Below, piece by piece: positions 23,901 to 35,560 of a DNA stretch of 64,000 nt. The translations under genes were made by a program, and so were the position numbers. Where the stretch lies: positions 15,956,994 to 16,020,993 of the forward strand of contig CM055614.1 of the NCBI GenBank assembly GCA_029379385.1. Direction: 5' to 3'. A model generated the notes under the pieces. That model made no database searches and had not been told where the DNA came from. It saw nothing but the letters and a program-made list of their open reading frames with translations. The stretch is from Quillaja saponaria. Taxonomy: Eukaryota; Streptophyta; Magnoliopsida; Fabales; Quillajaceae. Each line of letters opens with the position of its first letter. Within the stretch, counting starts at the first letter, position 1.

Positions 23901-25128
23901 CAGTATAACTAAATTAGTTGTTTCTGTATTAAGATCTAAGAAATTACCAAAACCTTTTCAATTCATCAAATTGTCATATTTTATTATATTTATAATTCAT
24001 ATATTTCAATACAATAATTAAAGTACTCTTCATCGTTTCAAATTCTAAGTTAGCTATAACAAAAAAAGTTTTTTTTTTAATTTTTATTAACCTATATAAC
24101 AACAAAAGTCCAACGTTATTCATCAGTCTATTCGTGATTGTACTGTTATCCTACAACAATAAGAAAGCACAAATTATAGATAAAAATTCCTTAGTTACAA
24201 TCATATTCTCTTAGGGAAACTAACTTTCTCATAAGAAAAATATTCAATTAAACTTAAGTATGAAACTTAAAGCAACTTAGAATATCACTTCCTATGGAAA
24301 TTGAAGGTATAGGTTAGGGTGACCTTGACATGCCTATTTGAGTCATTTGTTATAACATTTCCTTATGTATTTATTGCATTTTTTGCATTTGCATTCGTAA
24401 AAAATTAAACTATGTGAGCTCAACTAGGCCTATGAGCAATACAACATTCTGTATCTTGTTTCAAGTTATCCTTTCTAGTCTAGGTAAGTAATTAAACATA
24501 CATATTCTAAGTTAATAATATAGGTTCTTAGTCACTGCTAAATCCATCATATGATAACTGTTCATATAAGGCAAATAGTAATAGGGAGCAGGCTCAATGC
24601 AGCTATTCAGTTCACCACTTTCATATTAAACTTAGTTGGAAATAGCCATCACTCCCAAAAAAGGATGCAGGGTTTGTGCAATTTCAATATGAAAGTAACT
24701 AGTTGTAATGTACAAGAATGAAACTGATTCAAAATCTAGAACTCAGTAAATGCAAAAATAATAATAATAATAATAAATAAATAAAACACTAATCCATCCA
24801 GATCCTAAGAATCCATAATTCTCTAATAAACTAATCCTTCATTTCATTATTAGTTATTCTAAAGCTCAACTAATAACTAATTTCTCTCTTAAAAATTCTT
24901 ACGACTCTCGTCCTCCCTCTTACTCCTTTATTCGTCACACAAAAAAAAAAAAAAAACAATATCAATACAATTAAGATGAAATGAACCAACTCAGGAAAGA
25001 ACAAGAAAAATACAGTATTCAGAAGCATTCAGTCAATTAGCAAAATATTTATTCAATAATTCTTCAACCAGACCCACCAAAACAAGTATATTCTTTCCTA
25101 GTATATATACTAGTAGTTTAGGATATCA
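23901..25128. other. CACTA non-coding interior, left part
   Basis: AT-rich with poly-T (24068) and poly-A (24941-24956) runs and an (ATA)n run at 24758-24783. I see no gene. Confidence 0.5.
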
Positions 25129-25545
25129 CTTACATTGGAATTAAAAGGTGATTTAGATATGGAGATGAGGTATTTTGAGTGGTGTGTTCCATTATTTGCT
25201 GCATGAATTGCATCATTTGTTCTTTTTATTGTTGTATATGTTGTTGTGCCCATTGCATATGCTTGCGTTGAAATTGAATCTTCTCTTTCATCTTTACTAA
25301 AGAATTTGCATCATCAAATGGCTAGGTAGATGCAACATATAATGTCATAGAGTGATATGATGCAGATGATGAGGAGAACACTTGCCTAGCCATGAGGCTC
25401 GTCCCGAGTCCATATACTAGTCCTTTTTTTGGTGGCCCGACAACCTGTATCTACTCTTTCAGATCACAGGCTAGATGAGATGATGGATCCTTACTATACT
25501 TCTCAATGATTTGTGCATGATATAATACCTATAATAAACAAGTAT
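25129..25545 (-). pseudogene. CACTA TNPA-like (plant transposase Ptta/En/Spm family) C-terminal remnant
   Basis: On the minus strand a frame reads YHAQIIEKYSKDPSSH, then VVGPPKKGLVYGLGTSLMAR. The latter is characteristic of the plant Ptta/En/Spm transposase family, in which a KKGRVYGLGS-like motif recurs. A Gln/Met-rich coiled-coil-like tail follows (KEKIQFQRKHMQWAQQHIQQ). The frame closes near 25130. TNPA-type proteins bind subterminal repeats and assist transposition. In-frame stops (for example inside the DLKE region and after HIQQ) and the missing N-terminus mark it as dead. Confidence 0.7.
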
Positions 25546-25934
25546 ATAAACAAGACATAAGTAAACGAAAAGCTTGAAACAACTCCTTATGCTACCAAAT
25601 AGGGGAAAATATAACTAGAAAGCCTGTCATTCACAAGTAACATGGGAGTATGATATACATGTTCAGAAGTTGGATTATCTAGCCTTGTTCATATTGATAA
25701 GCTTATAATTATGACAAAATAAAGATGAATTTGAGAAATAATCAAGTCTTTGTTAGATGGAACAGTAGATAAGCATGTATCAAATACAAACTCTTAAAAC
25801 TCTCATATGCTATTACATAGGATCCTTGTCTTTTGGTCCTTGTTCCATTATTGATGTTGATGATTATCAACTTGCAGTGAATTGTAGATGACAAAGTGAC
25901 CTAGCATAGATTCGTTAAACGGAAGTTTCAAGTG
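25546..25934 (-). other. Spacer between CACTA coding remnants
   Basis: No recognisable coding. A GTTTATTATAG stretch on the minus strand at about 25530-25545 could be an old intron acceptor of the TNPA-like gene. Confidence 0.4.
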
Positions 25935-26660
25935 CTATGCCCATTCACAAACTTACCATGCTTGAGATCTAGTTAATACACATGAAGCTGCAGGCTTTAC
26001 ATATCTCCCATTTAGCTCAACTAATTCAAAGCCAAGATGCTTACAAACCTTTTCTAAATCCAATCGAGCATTTGGATTGTCTTTGGTCTTATCTTTAATA
26101 TCCATAATTGTGTTAAAAAAATTATCAAACACTTTTTTTTTTTTCCAATGTGCATGACATCCAAATTATGTCTAATTAAATTTTTTTGCCAATATGGAAA
26201 TTCCTAGAATATGCTAATTTTCTTCCAATTATATATCTTACCTTGACCAATCATTCTTTGTTTCCCATGGTCCTTTACAAATTTTCTTTGATCTAAGTGT
26301 TTAACTCTAGCAAAGACTTCTTCTCTAAATAACCATTCTAATGGTGTGTGTTTATCAACCATATTCTTTCAAAATGCATCTTTTTATTTTTTGTAAGGAT
26401 GATTAGGAGGCAAAAATAGATTATGAGAATCAAACCAACATGGATTTCTACCATGTTTTAGCTAAAAAGATTTGGCATGCTCCATAAAATAGGGATATGC
26501 CATTTTACCATGAACACTCCATCCCGACAACGTTCCATATGCTGGAAAGTCACTAATAGTCCACAAAAGTGTAGACTTCATGTTAAAGTTTTCTTTACTG
26601 AATGAGTCATACATTTGGGTGCCATTCATCCACATACTATTCAACTCATCTATTAATGGT
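25935..26660 (-). pseudogene. CACTA TNP2-type transposase remnant
   Basis: From the insertion point of element C downward the minus strand reads RPLIDELNSMWMNGTQMYDS, then LLWTISDFPAYGTLSGWSVH and MAYPYFMEHAKSF. Further on are PLEWLFREEVFARVKHLDQR and NLIRHNLDVMHI with VFDNFFNTIMDIKDKTKDN. These are the central blocks of the tnp2 transposase family (SGWSTHGKLACPYC and HNLDVMHIEKNV in relatives), the catalytic protein of CACTA elements. Stops and small frameshifts interrupt. The N-terminal half was lost or displaced when element C inserted; I could not find it beyond 37117. Confidence 0.85.
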
Positions 26661-26661
26661 C

Positions 26662-28160
26662 TGATAACACTGTAAAACAGAGTTATTTCACTATACTTTG
26701 AATTCATATTTTATGTTAAATCTTAAGGTTTTAAGTTAAAATATTAGTCAAGTATAGTGTTCTAAGTTGTCTAAGAGTTCTGTAGACTTTTTACGTTAAT
26801 GAGGAGTAGTTTTACGAATTTTGGTATTTAATTTGGTTTAGGTATCTTTTGCAATGCCATAGTTGAAGTGAGAGAAGGAAAGGATTCCAAGCCACACGGC
26901 CATGCAGTAGAATATGAAGCCGCAACACTACAACAAGAAGAAATTGGCAAATAAGTTAGAGAAACAAAAGCCACGACGCATCCAAAACAAGAAAGAAACT
27001 TAAAGAAGTCAGAGAGCAGGAAGTCGCGGCACCTAAAGCCTTAAGCCACTATGCGAAGAACTTAAGCTGCCCAGAAAAATCATATAAAGGGATAAGTAGT
27101 GGCGTGATAATTATGTAGCTGCAGTGCCAAACTGAAGATGACTTTCGTGAAACATGCCAAGGCTTGGTGCCGTAGCACCCAAGTATGAGAAGTCGTAGCG
27201 AAGACAAGATAGAGTCGTATTGAAATTAAACAAAACTTGAAGCGCTGCAGTGCCATATACACACACGCCACAACACGTGTATGGATTTTAAGGGCTTCTA
27301 TTTTAATTAAAATAGAAGGAAAATGCTTGTAAATAAAGGAGGAAAGCTAAAGTTTATAAACATACCAGAGCTCGTCATAAGAGACCCGAAACTTGACAAA
27401 TTCTAGTTTCTATTCTTTCTTCTTATTATTTTCTATTTGCTTGTAATGGCTATGTTTTTATTTCATATGTTTTCAGTAGTTGGTATGGAGTAGTCGTATT
27501 ATAGGGGTAACAATTGAACTCACATGTAGCCAATATGGCTTTAGTTTTAATTCAATACGTGCTTTAGTTTTAGTATTTATATTGCCTTGTTCTTTATTCT
27601 TTTAATTGCTTGATCACCAGTTAGATTGATTAGGAATTCTGCAATTGACTTAGAAGAGTTAGTTTTGGGTTTAGCCTTAGGCAATATAACTTATGTTTGG
27701 ATTGTTCATATGATTTGGATGTTCTAATTTTTTTTAAGAGATAGGAATATACTCTTTTACCATAAGTAAACAGGAGATTGGTTATTAATGAGTTTGCTTT
27801 AGAATAATTTTTCTAGGAATATAGAGAATTAAGCTAAAGGAAATATATAATTGCTTGACATAGGAGTATGCTAGTAACTGACTAAGAAATCTGGATTAAT
27901 ATTAACTATTGCATGAATTGATTTGAATTAAAGTTAATAAGGTATGGTGTGAGGGATGTCATGAACCTAGACTTAGTTTTAATGTTTTTATAAATCAAAT
28001 TTAAAATCTATGAACTTGCATTGGCTTGATTAGAGTTAGGCTGCATCATAGTGGTAATTATCATAAAAACAAAGTAATTATTCCTCGTGAGAATGATCTT
28101 TACTTATTATTATATTACTTGAGAATGATATATGCAGTTGCATTTGTAAAATCCCTATTA
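26662..28160 (+). repeat. 5' LTR of element C
   Basis: 1.5 kb starting TGATAACACTGTAAAACAG and ending just before AGTTTTTTGG. Its first 135 bases match 36983-37117. A GC-richer block with GCCGCAACAC, CCACGACGC and GTCGCGGC-like words lies at about 26900-27270. Confidence 0.8.
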
Positions 28161-28167
28161 AGTTTTT

Positions 28168-28186
28168 TGGTGTCCGTTGCCAGGGA
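28168..28186 (+). other. Element C primer-binding site, Asp tRNA type
   Basis: TGGTGTCCGTTGCCAGGGAA resembles the tRNA-Asp complement TGGCGCCGTTGCCGGG. Confidence 0.75.
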
Positions 28187-28377
28187 ATAATTTATTTAAT
28201 TTTGTTTTATCATTATAAGCTTACTTGATTCGAATTCAAGTTTTTATTCTTGATTTCAGGTGTTATTGACATTGCATGCAACACACTAGAGATTTGGAAC
28301 TATTACTATACAATCCTGAGATCGAATGAATGCTCAGAAAGTTGAGAAAGAATCAAATCCCAAAACACTATAGTATA

Positions 28378-29590
28378 ATGGCTAATGATCAAGAAACTCT
28401 TGAAACTAAGGCTTTGAGGGATGTTGTCCCTTTTGTGCAAGGCCTCCACTCTAGCATACAAAGACTAACCATTACTGTGAATAATTTTGAGATCAAATCG
28501 AGCACAATCCAAATGATTCAACAACTTGCTTAGTTTGGGGGATTGCCAAGTGAAGACCTCTATACGTATCTAATCTCGTTCCTGGAGTTGTGCCACACAT
28601 TCAAGTATAATAGCATCTCTAACGATGCAGTCCTCCTTAGACTTTTTCCTTTCTCACTCCAAGATAAGGCAAAATGTTGGTTGTATTCATTGCATCAACA
28701 TTCCATCACCACTTGGTTAGATATGGCATAAAAATTAATGACCAAATTCCTTCCTCTTGCTAATGACATCATTCATTCAACAAGATAAAGAGTCTCTCTA
28801 TAAGGCATGGGATAAATATAAAGACTTAATGAGAAAGTGCCCACATCATGGCATTCCTAAGTGGCTGCAAGTGCATACCTTTTATAATGGTTTGGGAAAC
28901 CAAACTAGAATAACAATTAGTGCTACTACTAGTGATGCTTTGATGGATAAATCTACAGATAATGCCTATGACCTTTTGAAAGAGATAGCTTCAAACTCTT
29001 ATCAATGGCCAATCGAAAAGTTAACATCTCAAAGAGTTGTTGCAATTCAAGAAATTGATGCCATTACTGCCTTGACGACACAGGTGACTGGGTTGACAAA
29101 GAGGTTTGATAATTTTAGAGTGCAATAACAGGCTAATGCCCCTACCTTTGGACGTGAAGCTTATGGTGAAAGTCATACAAAGGACTAATGCTCATATACT
29201 GAAGCGGTTCAATATGTTTAGAATTTCAACTATAAACAATCCTTATTCCAATACATATAATCCGGGGTGGAGAAACCACCACCCAAACTTTGGTTGGAAT
29301 AATCAAGGATCACAAGCTATAAGGCTTAATCCACTCCTAGATTTCAACCTCCATAAAGGCAAGCAACCCATGAAAAGAAATCATCCTTGGAAGACATGCT
29401 TTTGCAATACACGTCTTGGACTGATTATGTTATTAAAAACCAATCTGCCTCCCTTGAGAACATTAGAGACCAAATTAGGCAGCTAGTAAATGGTTTAACT
29501 AATAGACCTCATGGTATCCTTCCTAGTGATACTGAGGCAAACCCAAGGAAGGAGGGTAAAAAACAATGTAAGGCAATTACTTCTTAAGAG
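28378..29590 (+). pseudogene. Element C gag remnant
   Basis: The ATG at 28378 begins MANDQETLETKALRD, followed by VPFVQGLHSSIQRLTI. After a stop near 28531 come [20 protein letters not shown] and [18 protein letters not shown], then YKAWDKYKDLMRKCPHHGIP and KWLQVHTFYNGL. These are the classic retrotransposon gag domain blocks. The C-terminal part has a Trp/Gly/Asn-rich stretch (PGWRNHHPNFGWNN) and a final LENIRDQIRQLVNGLTNRPH segment. No zinc knuckle is visible. At least three stops or frameshifts separate the pieces. Confidence 0.85.
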
Positions 29591-29796
29591 TGGGAAAAGT
29601 TAGATGAGCAAAAAAAGAAAATACAAGATGGTGAAACCTCTATATCTCCTACTAAAAAAGAATTGCCTACTAAAGTTATAAAGGAGAAAGACAACAAGGT
29701 AGTTGTTAAACCTAAGAAGACAAATCCTCCTCTTTCCATTCACCCAAAGGTTCCACAAGCAAAACCAATGACAAGCAATTCTAGAAATTTCTAGAT
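29591..29796 (+). pseudogene. Element C gag-protease linker
   Basis: Lys-rich, stop-containing sequence between gag and protease (KKGLPTKVIKEKD-like in one frame). No domain recognised. Confidence 0.45.
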
Positions 29797-30336
29797 GTGT
29801 TCAAGAAACTCCATATAAACATTCCCTTTATTGAAGCTTTTGAACAAATGTCAAGCTATGCAAAATTCATAAAAAGACATCCTGTCCAAGAAGAGAAGTT
29901 TGGTGATAATGAAACTGTTGCACTTACTAATGAGTGCAGTGCCATACTTCAAAAGAAGCTACCATTCAAATTGAAAGATCCAGGTAGTTTTACTATTTAT
30001 TGCACCATAGGCACACAACATTTTGGTAGGGCACTTTGTGATTTAGGAGCTAGCATAAATTTAATGCCCTTATTAATTTATCAAAAGTTAGGAATAGATT
30101 AAATGAAACTAACATCAATAACTCTACAATTAGTTGATAGATCACTTACACACCTTAAAGGAATTGTAGAGAATGTTCTAGTTGAGGTGGACACATTGAT
30201 CTTCCCTACTGATTTCATAGTTTTAAACATGGAAAAAGATAGGGAGGTACCTATTATATTCGGAAGACCTTTTCTAGCTACTAGTAGGACACTAATTGAT
30301 GTCCAAAAGGGTGAACTCACCATGAGGGTAATATAA
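29797..30336 (+). pseudogene. Element C retropepsin-type aspartic protease
   Basis: The first part contains FGRALCDLGASINLMPLLIY. The DLGASINLMP block is the form the aspartic protease active site takes in Athila-type Gypsy elements. After a stop at 30100 the frame continues with LKGIVENVLVEVDTLIFPTD and FIVLNMEKDREVPIIFGRPF, then TLIDVQKGELTMRV, the protease C-terminus. It would cut Gag-Pol in the particle. One stop in the middle and loss of downstream continuity disable it. Confidence 0.85.
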
Positions 30337-30547
30337 TTAAGAGAATAAATTTAACGTTTTTCAACCCACGAAATTCCCTCGGGACGATGAAGAATGTTTT
30401 GCAATTGACATGGTGAATAAGCTTGTTCAATATATGTTCTTGGAAGAACATCCACGTGACCCCCTTGCAGTTTCAATAATTTCATACACTACAAGAAAAG
30501 ATGATGATTTTAAGGAGTGTATGAAATAACTAGATACATCATCACAT
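30337..30547 (+). pseudogene. Element C protease-RT linker
   Basis: Broken frames with DDEECFAIDMVNKLVQ-like text near 30388-30430, as found between protease and RT in this lineage. Confidence 0.5.
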
Positions 30548-31690
30548 ATGCTGAAACTAAATCTAAGATTTGAAAATCTGGATTTACCACCATCCACTCT
30601 ATCCAGATTAAGGCTATTAATTGAAGAACATCCTACCTTGGAGCTAAAACCATTACCTAATCATCTAAGGTATGCTTTTCTTGGTCCTTCATTTACTTTG
30701 CCTATTATTATTTTTTCTTCTCTTACTAATATGCAGGAAGACAAACTCTTTTATGTATTAAGAGAACACAAAAGAGCATTGAGATGGACAATTGCTGACA
30801 TTAAAGGTGTAAACCCTTCCATTTGCATCCATAAGATCCTCATGAAGGATAACCATAAACCGACAATAGAGCATCAAAGGAGGCTTAATACCATAATGAA
30901 AAAGGTGGTGAAAAGGAAATATTCAAGTGGTTAGACTATGGAATTATCTAATTTAGGATAGTCGTTGGGTAAGTCTTATCCAATGTACCAAAGAAAGAAT
31001 GGATGACAATTATTGCAAATGCAAACAATGAACTCATTCCTACAAGAATTGTTAATTGTTAGAGGGTATGCATAGACTACCAAAAGCTGAACAAAGCTAC
31101 AAGGAATGACCACTTGCCCCTTCCATTCATTGACCAAATGTTAGACCGACTGGCAAGTATGGAATGCTACTGCTTTATAGATGGTTATTCGAGATTTAAT
31201 CAAAGTGGTATTGCCCTGGAAGACTAAGAAAAACTACATTTACTTGCCCTCATAGCACCTTTGCTTTTAGAAGGATGCAGTTTAGTTTATGCAATCCCCG
31301 ACCACCTTATAAAGGTGCATGATAATCATTTTCAACAATATAATGGAACAAGAGCTTTAAGTTTTTGTGGATATTTTTTTGTTTTAGATGATTCAAATGA
31401 TGAATGTCTACATAATTTAACTCTATTGCTTAAAAGAAGTGAAGAGACTAACTTGATCTTAAATTGGGAAAAAAGCCATTTCATGGTACAAGAAGATATA
31501 GTTCTAGGCTATAAGGTGTCTAACAAGGAAATTGAGATAGATCTAGCTATGATAGAAACTATAAAAAATTACATCCCCCTGGTACAATAAAAGAAATAAG
31601 AAGTTTACTTGACCATGCTGGCTTCTATAGGAGATTCATAAAAAACTTTTTAAAAATATCCAAACCACTTTGTAATCTCCTAGAAAAAGA
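30548..31690 (+). pseudogene. Element C reverse transcriptase
   Basis: It starts with the pre-RT linker LEEHPTLELKPLPNHLRYAF-like block. Then come the GWTIADIKGI-equivalent (RWTIADIKGVNPSICIHKIL), the CIDYQKLNKATRNDHLPLPF region and FIDGYSRFNQS, which carries the first catalytic Asp. The central catalytic FxDD segment near 31370 reads FFVLDDSNDE and is fused to the following CLHNL block, so several residues there are altered or lost. NWEKSHFMVQEDIVLGYKVS and the FYRRFIKNF-type connection block follow. Stops are frequent. Confidence 0.85.
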
Positions 31691-32110
31691 CACCCCATTC
31701 ATATTTGATGATGCATGTCTTGCTGCATTTTTAAAGCTAAAAAATAGACTAATAACTGCCCCAATTATATAACTCCAAATTGCAAAGAAAAGAAAAGATT
31801 TTTCACTCTATATACTATGCTAACAAAACTTTAAATTGTGCTCAATTGAACTATACCACAACTGAAAAAGAACTTTTAGCAGTTGTGTTTGACAAATTTT
31901 GATCTTCTTTAAGTGGAACATCTGTCATTGTCTTTATTAACCACTTTACTATTAAGTATTTGATTGACAAAAAGGATGCAAAGCCTAGGTTGATAAGGTG
32001 GATCTTGTTACTATAAGAATTTGACTTGGAGATAAGAAACCGAAAGGGCTCTGAAAATCAAGTGGCTGATCACTTATCAAGGCTGGAAGGAGATGATCAA
32101 GTAGTTGAGC
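31691..32110 (+). pseudogene. Element C RNase H region
   Basis: Fragments of the RT-type RNase H are readable: LNYTTTEKELLAVVFDKF and FDLEIRNRKGSENQVADHLS with RLEGDDQV after it. In the family the former contains the catalytic Glu of the TEKELLA block and the latter the VADHLSR end. A deletion removes the first strands. It is non-functional. Confidence 0.8.
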
Positions 32111-33480
32111 CCACTCATATAAATGAAACCTTATTGGATGAACAACTCTTCCAAGTTGTTAATAAATCATTGCCTTGGTATGCTGACCTTGTCAACTATC
32201 TAGTTGGCAGGTTTTTCATCCTAACTTAACTGCTTAGCAAAAGAAAAAGTTTTTACATGATATAAAATTCTTAATTTGGGATGACCCCTTCTTGTTTAAG
32301 CATTATGCTGATCAAATATTAAGAAAGTGTGTTTCAGAGGAAGAGGTGTAAAGTATACTTCACCACTACCATACTTCGAAGTATGGAGGTCACTTTGGAA
32401 AGTGCCGAACTGCTGCAAAAGTGCTCCAATCAGATTCTTATTTGCCTTATTTATTTAAGGATGCTAATGAATTTGTTACAAATATGATAGTTACCAAAAG
32501 ATGGGCAACGTATCCAGGAAGAATAAGATGCCACTCAACAACATAATTGAAGTGGAATTGTTTAATGTATGGGATGGACTTCATGAGTCCATTCATCTCC
32601 TCATACAACAATCAATACATTCTTGTTGTTGGGCTTATGTCTCTAAATGGGTTGAGGTCATTGATATGCCAACCAATGACTCTCAAGTCATAACTAACTT
32701 CTTGAAAAAGAACATCTTTGCACGCTTTAGTACACCCCGAGCAATTATCAGTGATAAATGGTCTTAATTTTGCAACAAACAAGTGGGAGCTCTCCTTACT
32801 AAGTATGGAGTGACTCACAAGGTTACACTAGCATATCTTATGTAAATAAGTAGACAAGCTGAGGTTTCTAATTGAGAGATCAAGAGGATTCTAGAGAAGA
32901 CTATATGTCTATAACGAAAAACTAGTCCAAGAGATTAGACAATGTATTATGGGCATACCGAATAGCCTAAGAGACATTTCTAAGCATGTATCCCTTTCAG
33001 CTGGTTTATGGCAAGGCTTGCCATCTATTGTTAGAGTTGAAGCATAATGCCTATTAGGTAATAAAAAACCTAAACTTTGACTATCAAGCCACTAGTAAAA
33101 GGAGACTCCTCCAATTGAATGAGATGGATGAGTTTAAGCTCAATGCTTATGAGAATGTCAAACTCTACAAGGAGAAAACCAAGAGACTGAATGATCAAAG
33201 GATTGTTGAGCACCTCTTGAGCCGGGTCAATAAGTCTTGCTCTATAATACCCTATTGAAACTTTTCTTAAGAAAAATCAAGTCAAGATTGTCTGGATCAT
33301 TCACCATTGTCAAAATGTTTCCATACGATACTATAGAGTTAATAGCCACTAATCTCTATAGAAATTTAAAGTGAATGGCGAATGATTAAAACACTATTAG
33401 GGAGGAAAGATTGATAATGATTATACCTCTATCAAACTCGGTGAAGCAACTTGAGTAACACTATATCAAGCCGATGACTT
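32111..33480 (+). pseudogene. Element C integrase
   Basis: A HHYHTSKYGGHFGKCRTAAK segment at about 32360-32425 is the His-Cys zinc-binding domain (second half CPTCQR is lost). The core has YVSKWVEVIDMPTNDSQVIT and FARFSTPRAIISDKWS, holding the region of the second catalytic Asp. Then come GVTHKVTLAYL and a C-terminal WAYRIA-like block, a PFQLVYGKACHL block and [17 protein letters not shown]. Many stops interrupt. It ends close to the downstream motif ATGACTTTAAACAAAGCG (about 33474), which elements A and B also carry. Confidence 0.8.
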
Positions 33481-34599
33481 TAAACAAAGCGTTTCTTGGG
33501 AGGCAACCCAAGTTTCTTAACCCCTTTTCTTTATTTTATTTTTAGTTAGTTTATTAATTTTTTAGTTTTTACTCTACACTCGACCTTTATATCATATTTT
33601 CTTAAGCAAACGAAGACTAAGAAACATCAGCAAAATGCAATGACGCCACGGTACCCCATTGCCTCACACCGCCGTGCCTCATGATCAAGAAATTACAAAA
33701 TCAAACAGATAGCAGACCATTATGGCTAACAGAGTTAATTCCTTGGCATCATGGCGTCACCTACCTATAAATAAAAATGTTTTATAGAGATTGCATTGAG
33801 TTGCGGCTCTAATTTACTCAAGTCGCGACGTCGTTATTTCAGAAAAAACTAGGCTTAAGACAGAGAGCTCTGCACTGCGGCTATATGTTACTCAGGCCAT
33901 AACTTCAACCCGCATGTTTATAAAATTTCAAAATTTAGGGTTCAGTTCCACGATGCCTACTTCTTGACACTCCACGTTGTACTACGAATTATGTTTTTAA
34001 AACAAAATTTCAGAGCTATAACTACCCTAACTCACACTCTATCACACTTACACAAAAACCCCTCACCCACATCACAATTTGCACTCTATTTGGACATTGC
34101 TTCAACACAAGTAAGTGCTCTTTCCTTTTTCTTTACATTCTACGAATTTTCTTGTAAGTAGAATCCTTTTCTTGTATTATATGCTTAAATGCTTGATGGA
34201 TAGTGGGTAGATATGTTCTTTAGGGGGTTCTATGCATAATTTTTGGTTGTGGATTTTTGGTTACGTGAGTGTTACGTTTTTTATCTTGATGATGAGTCCT
34301 TGGGTAATGTTAAATGAAATTAATGTAATATGAATCTATATCATCTCATTATGAACCCTACCCCTATAATTCTTGAATGTTCTTGATAAGCTGAAGATAA
34401 TGAAAATAGGTTTACGGAGGGGGGAAGATGCATAATGATGGGTAATGCATGGATGATATAATGTTAATATAACATGCCTGAGAACCTTGTTAAATGTTGT
34501 GTGGGTTGAAGACACGTTGTGATTATGGACTGTGGTTGACAATATTGTTAGGTATTTTGGGGTTCAGGATTATTTTGATTTTGTTCAGGATAGTGGGAC
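33481..34599 (+). other. Element C spacer between integrase and third ORF
   Basis: 1.1 kb, non-coding by eye. A GC-richer block at 33640-33930 has repeated words such as GCGACGTCG, GTTGCGGCTC and CATGGCGTCACC that resemble those in the LTR of this element. In Athila elements a spliced third ORF message is made from this side of the genome, but I cannot point to splice sites here. Confidence 0.5.
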
Positions 34600-35560
34600 A
34601 AAAGACAAAAGTAATTAAGCATGCCCTATCAGTTGGACCAACCTTGATAATAGCAAGTTTATTTCTGCTACTGCAAATAAGAGATTTCATGACGAGAAGA
34701 TTGTGGCACAACGAGATTTGCACCTCAGCCTTGATTATTTTTCGGGGATGGCCCGTCCAATAGATAATAGACATTGGTTTAAACTATGTGCACTACCCCT
34801 AGCTGGAGTCATTGCAGTGGCTCGAGAGTTTTATGCCAACCTAGTGGAGCACACTGACAGTAGAGTCATGGTTCAAAGGAAGATGATGTCTTTCACAAGC
34901 ACAACAATCAATACCTATTACAAAATTCAGGATATTCTTGAGACTGATGAGTATGTGACTTATGCGAGTGGCATAGTAGATTATGATGATGTCATCAGTG
35001 CCTTATGCTATCAAGGCTCTGTTTGGAAGTTAACTAATGGAGAATCAGTGAGGCCAGTCAGTTACTAGACCCTATAAGGGCTTGGTATTACTTCTTGCTC
35101 GCCAATGTGCTACCTAGTGAAGCAGTGCACTTTATGTCTATTGATATTGGTAGGGTTATTCATAGTGCTATATTGCAAGCTACAAACAGTGGACATTTAG
35201 GAATATGGTTCCCCTCTTCATCACTGAACTATGCTGCAAAGCTGATATGATCAGGGAGGACACTGAACCATTGATCTTGTAGAAAGGTTCCATTGATGAC
35301 AAGCTAACGAATAAGTTTCTGCTTTGCAACATTAAAGCGGGAGAAGGTGAACTAGCAGCTCCAACTCAACCAGCTCCTGTCGATATGCAGAAATTGAACT
35401 TGGCTCAGTAACTCTCGAGATTAGAGGTGCAGTGTGTAGAGCATTAACAGTATAACTATGTTGTCAATCACCAGAATAACGAGTTGCTGAGGATGATACT
35501 ACAGCAAGGAGGATAGGATCCTTCTACTTTCCCTTATTGTCCTGGGCCTCCAACCTTATT
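34600..35560 (+). pseudogene. Element C third ORF with putative plant transposon protein domain (PF20167-like)
   Basis: One frame reads KFISATANKRFHDEKIVAQR, LPLAGVIAVAREFYANLVEH and SFTSTTINTYYKIQDILETD. After a stop it gives a RAWYYFLLANVLPSEAVHFM segment and SIDIGRVIHSAIL. In plants a FYANL, then IN-Y--I, then W--FL---LLP, then IG--I pattern is typical of the putative plant transposon protein domain that often sits in the third ORF of Athila-type elements. Its role is unknown; envelope-like and gag-like roles have been suggested for such third ORFs. Here it has stops (from 35066 on) and frameshifts. Recognition is from memory of the family pattern. Confidence 0.6.

Noticed and set aside
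24758..24783. (ATA)n run considered as a SINE or LINE tail
   Set aside because: No promoter boxes or target duplication nearby. It is a simple microsatellite inside the CACTA element.
34336..34774. Minus-strand frames of 68 and 83 residues
   Set aside because: They overlap the third ORF region of element C in antisense and carry no recognisable motif.
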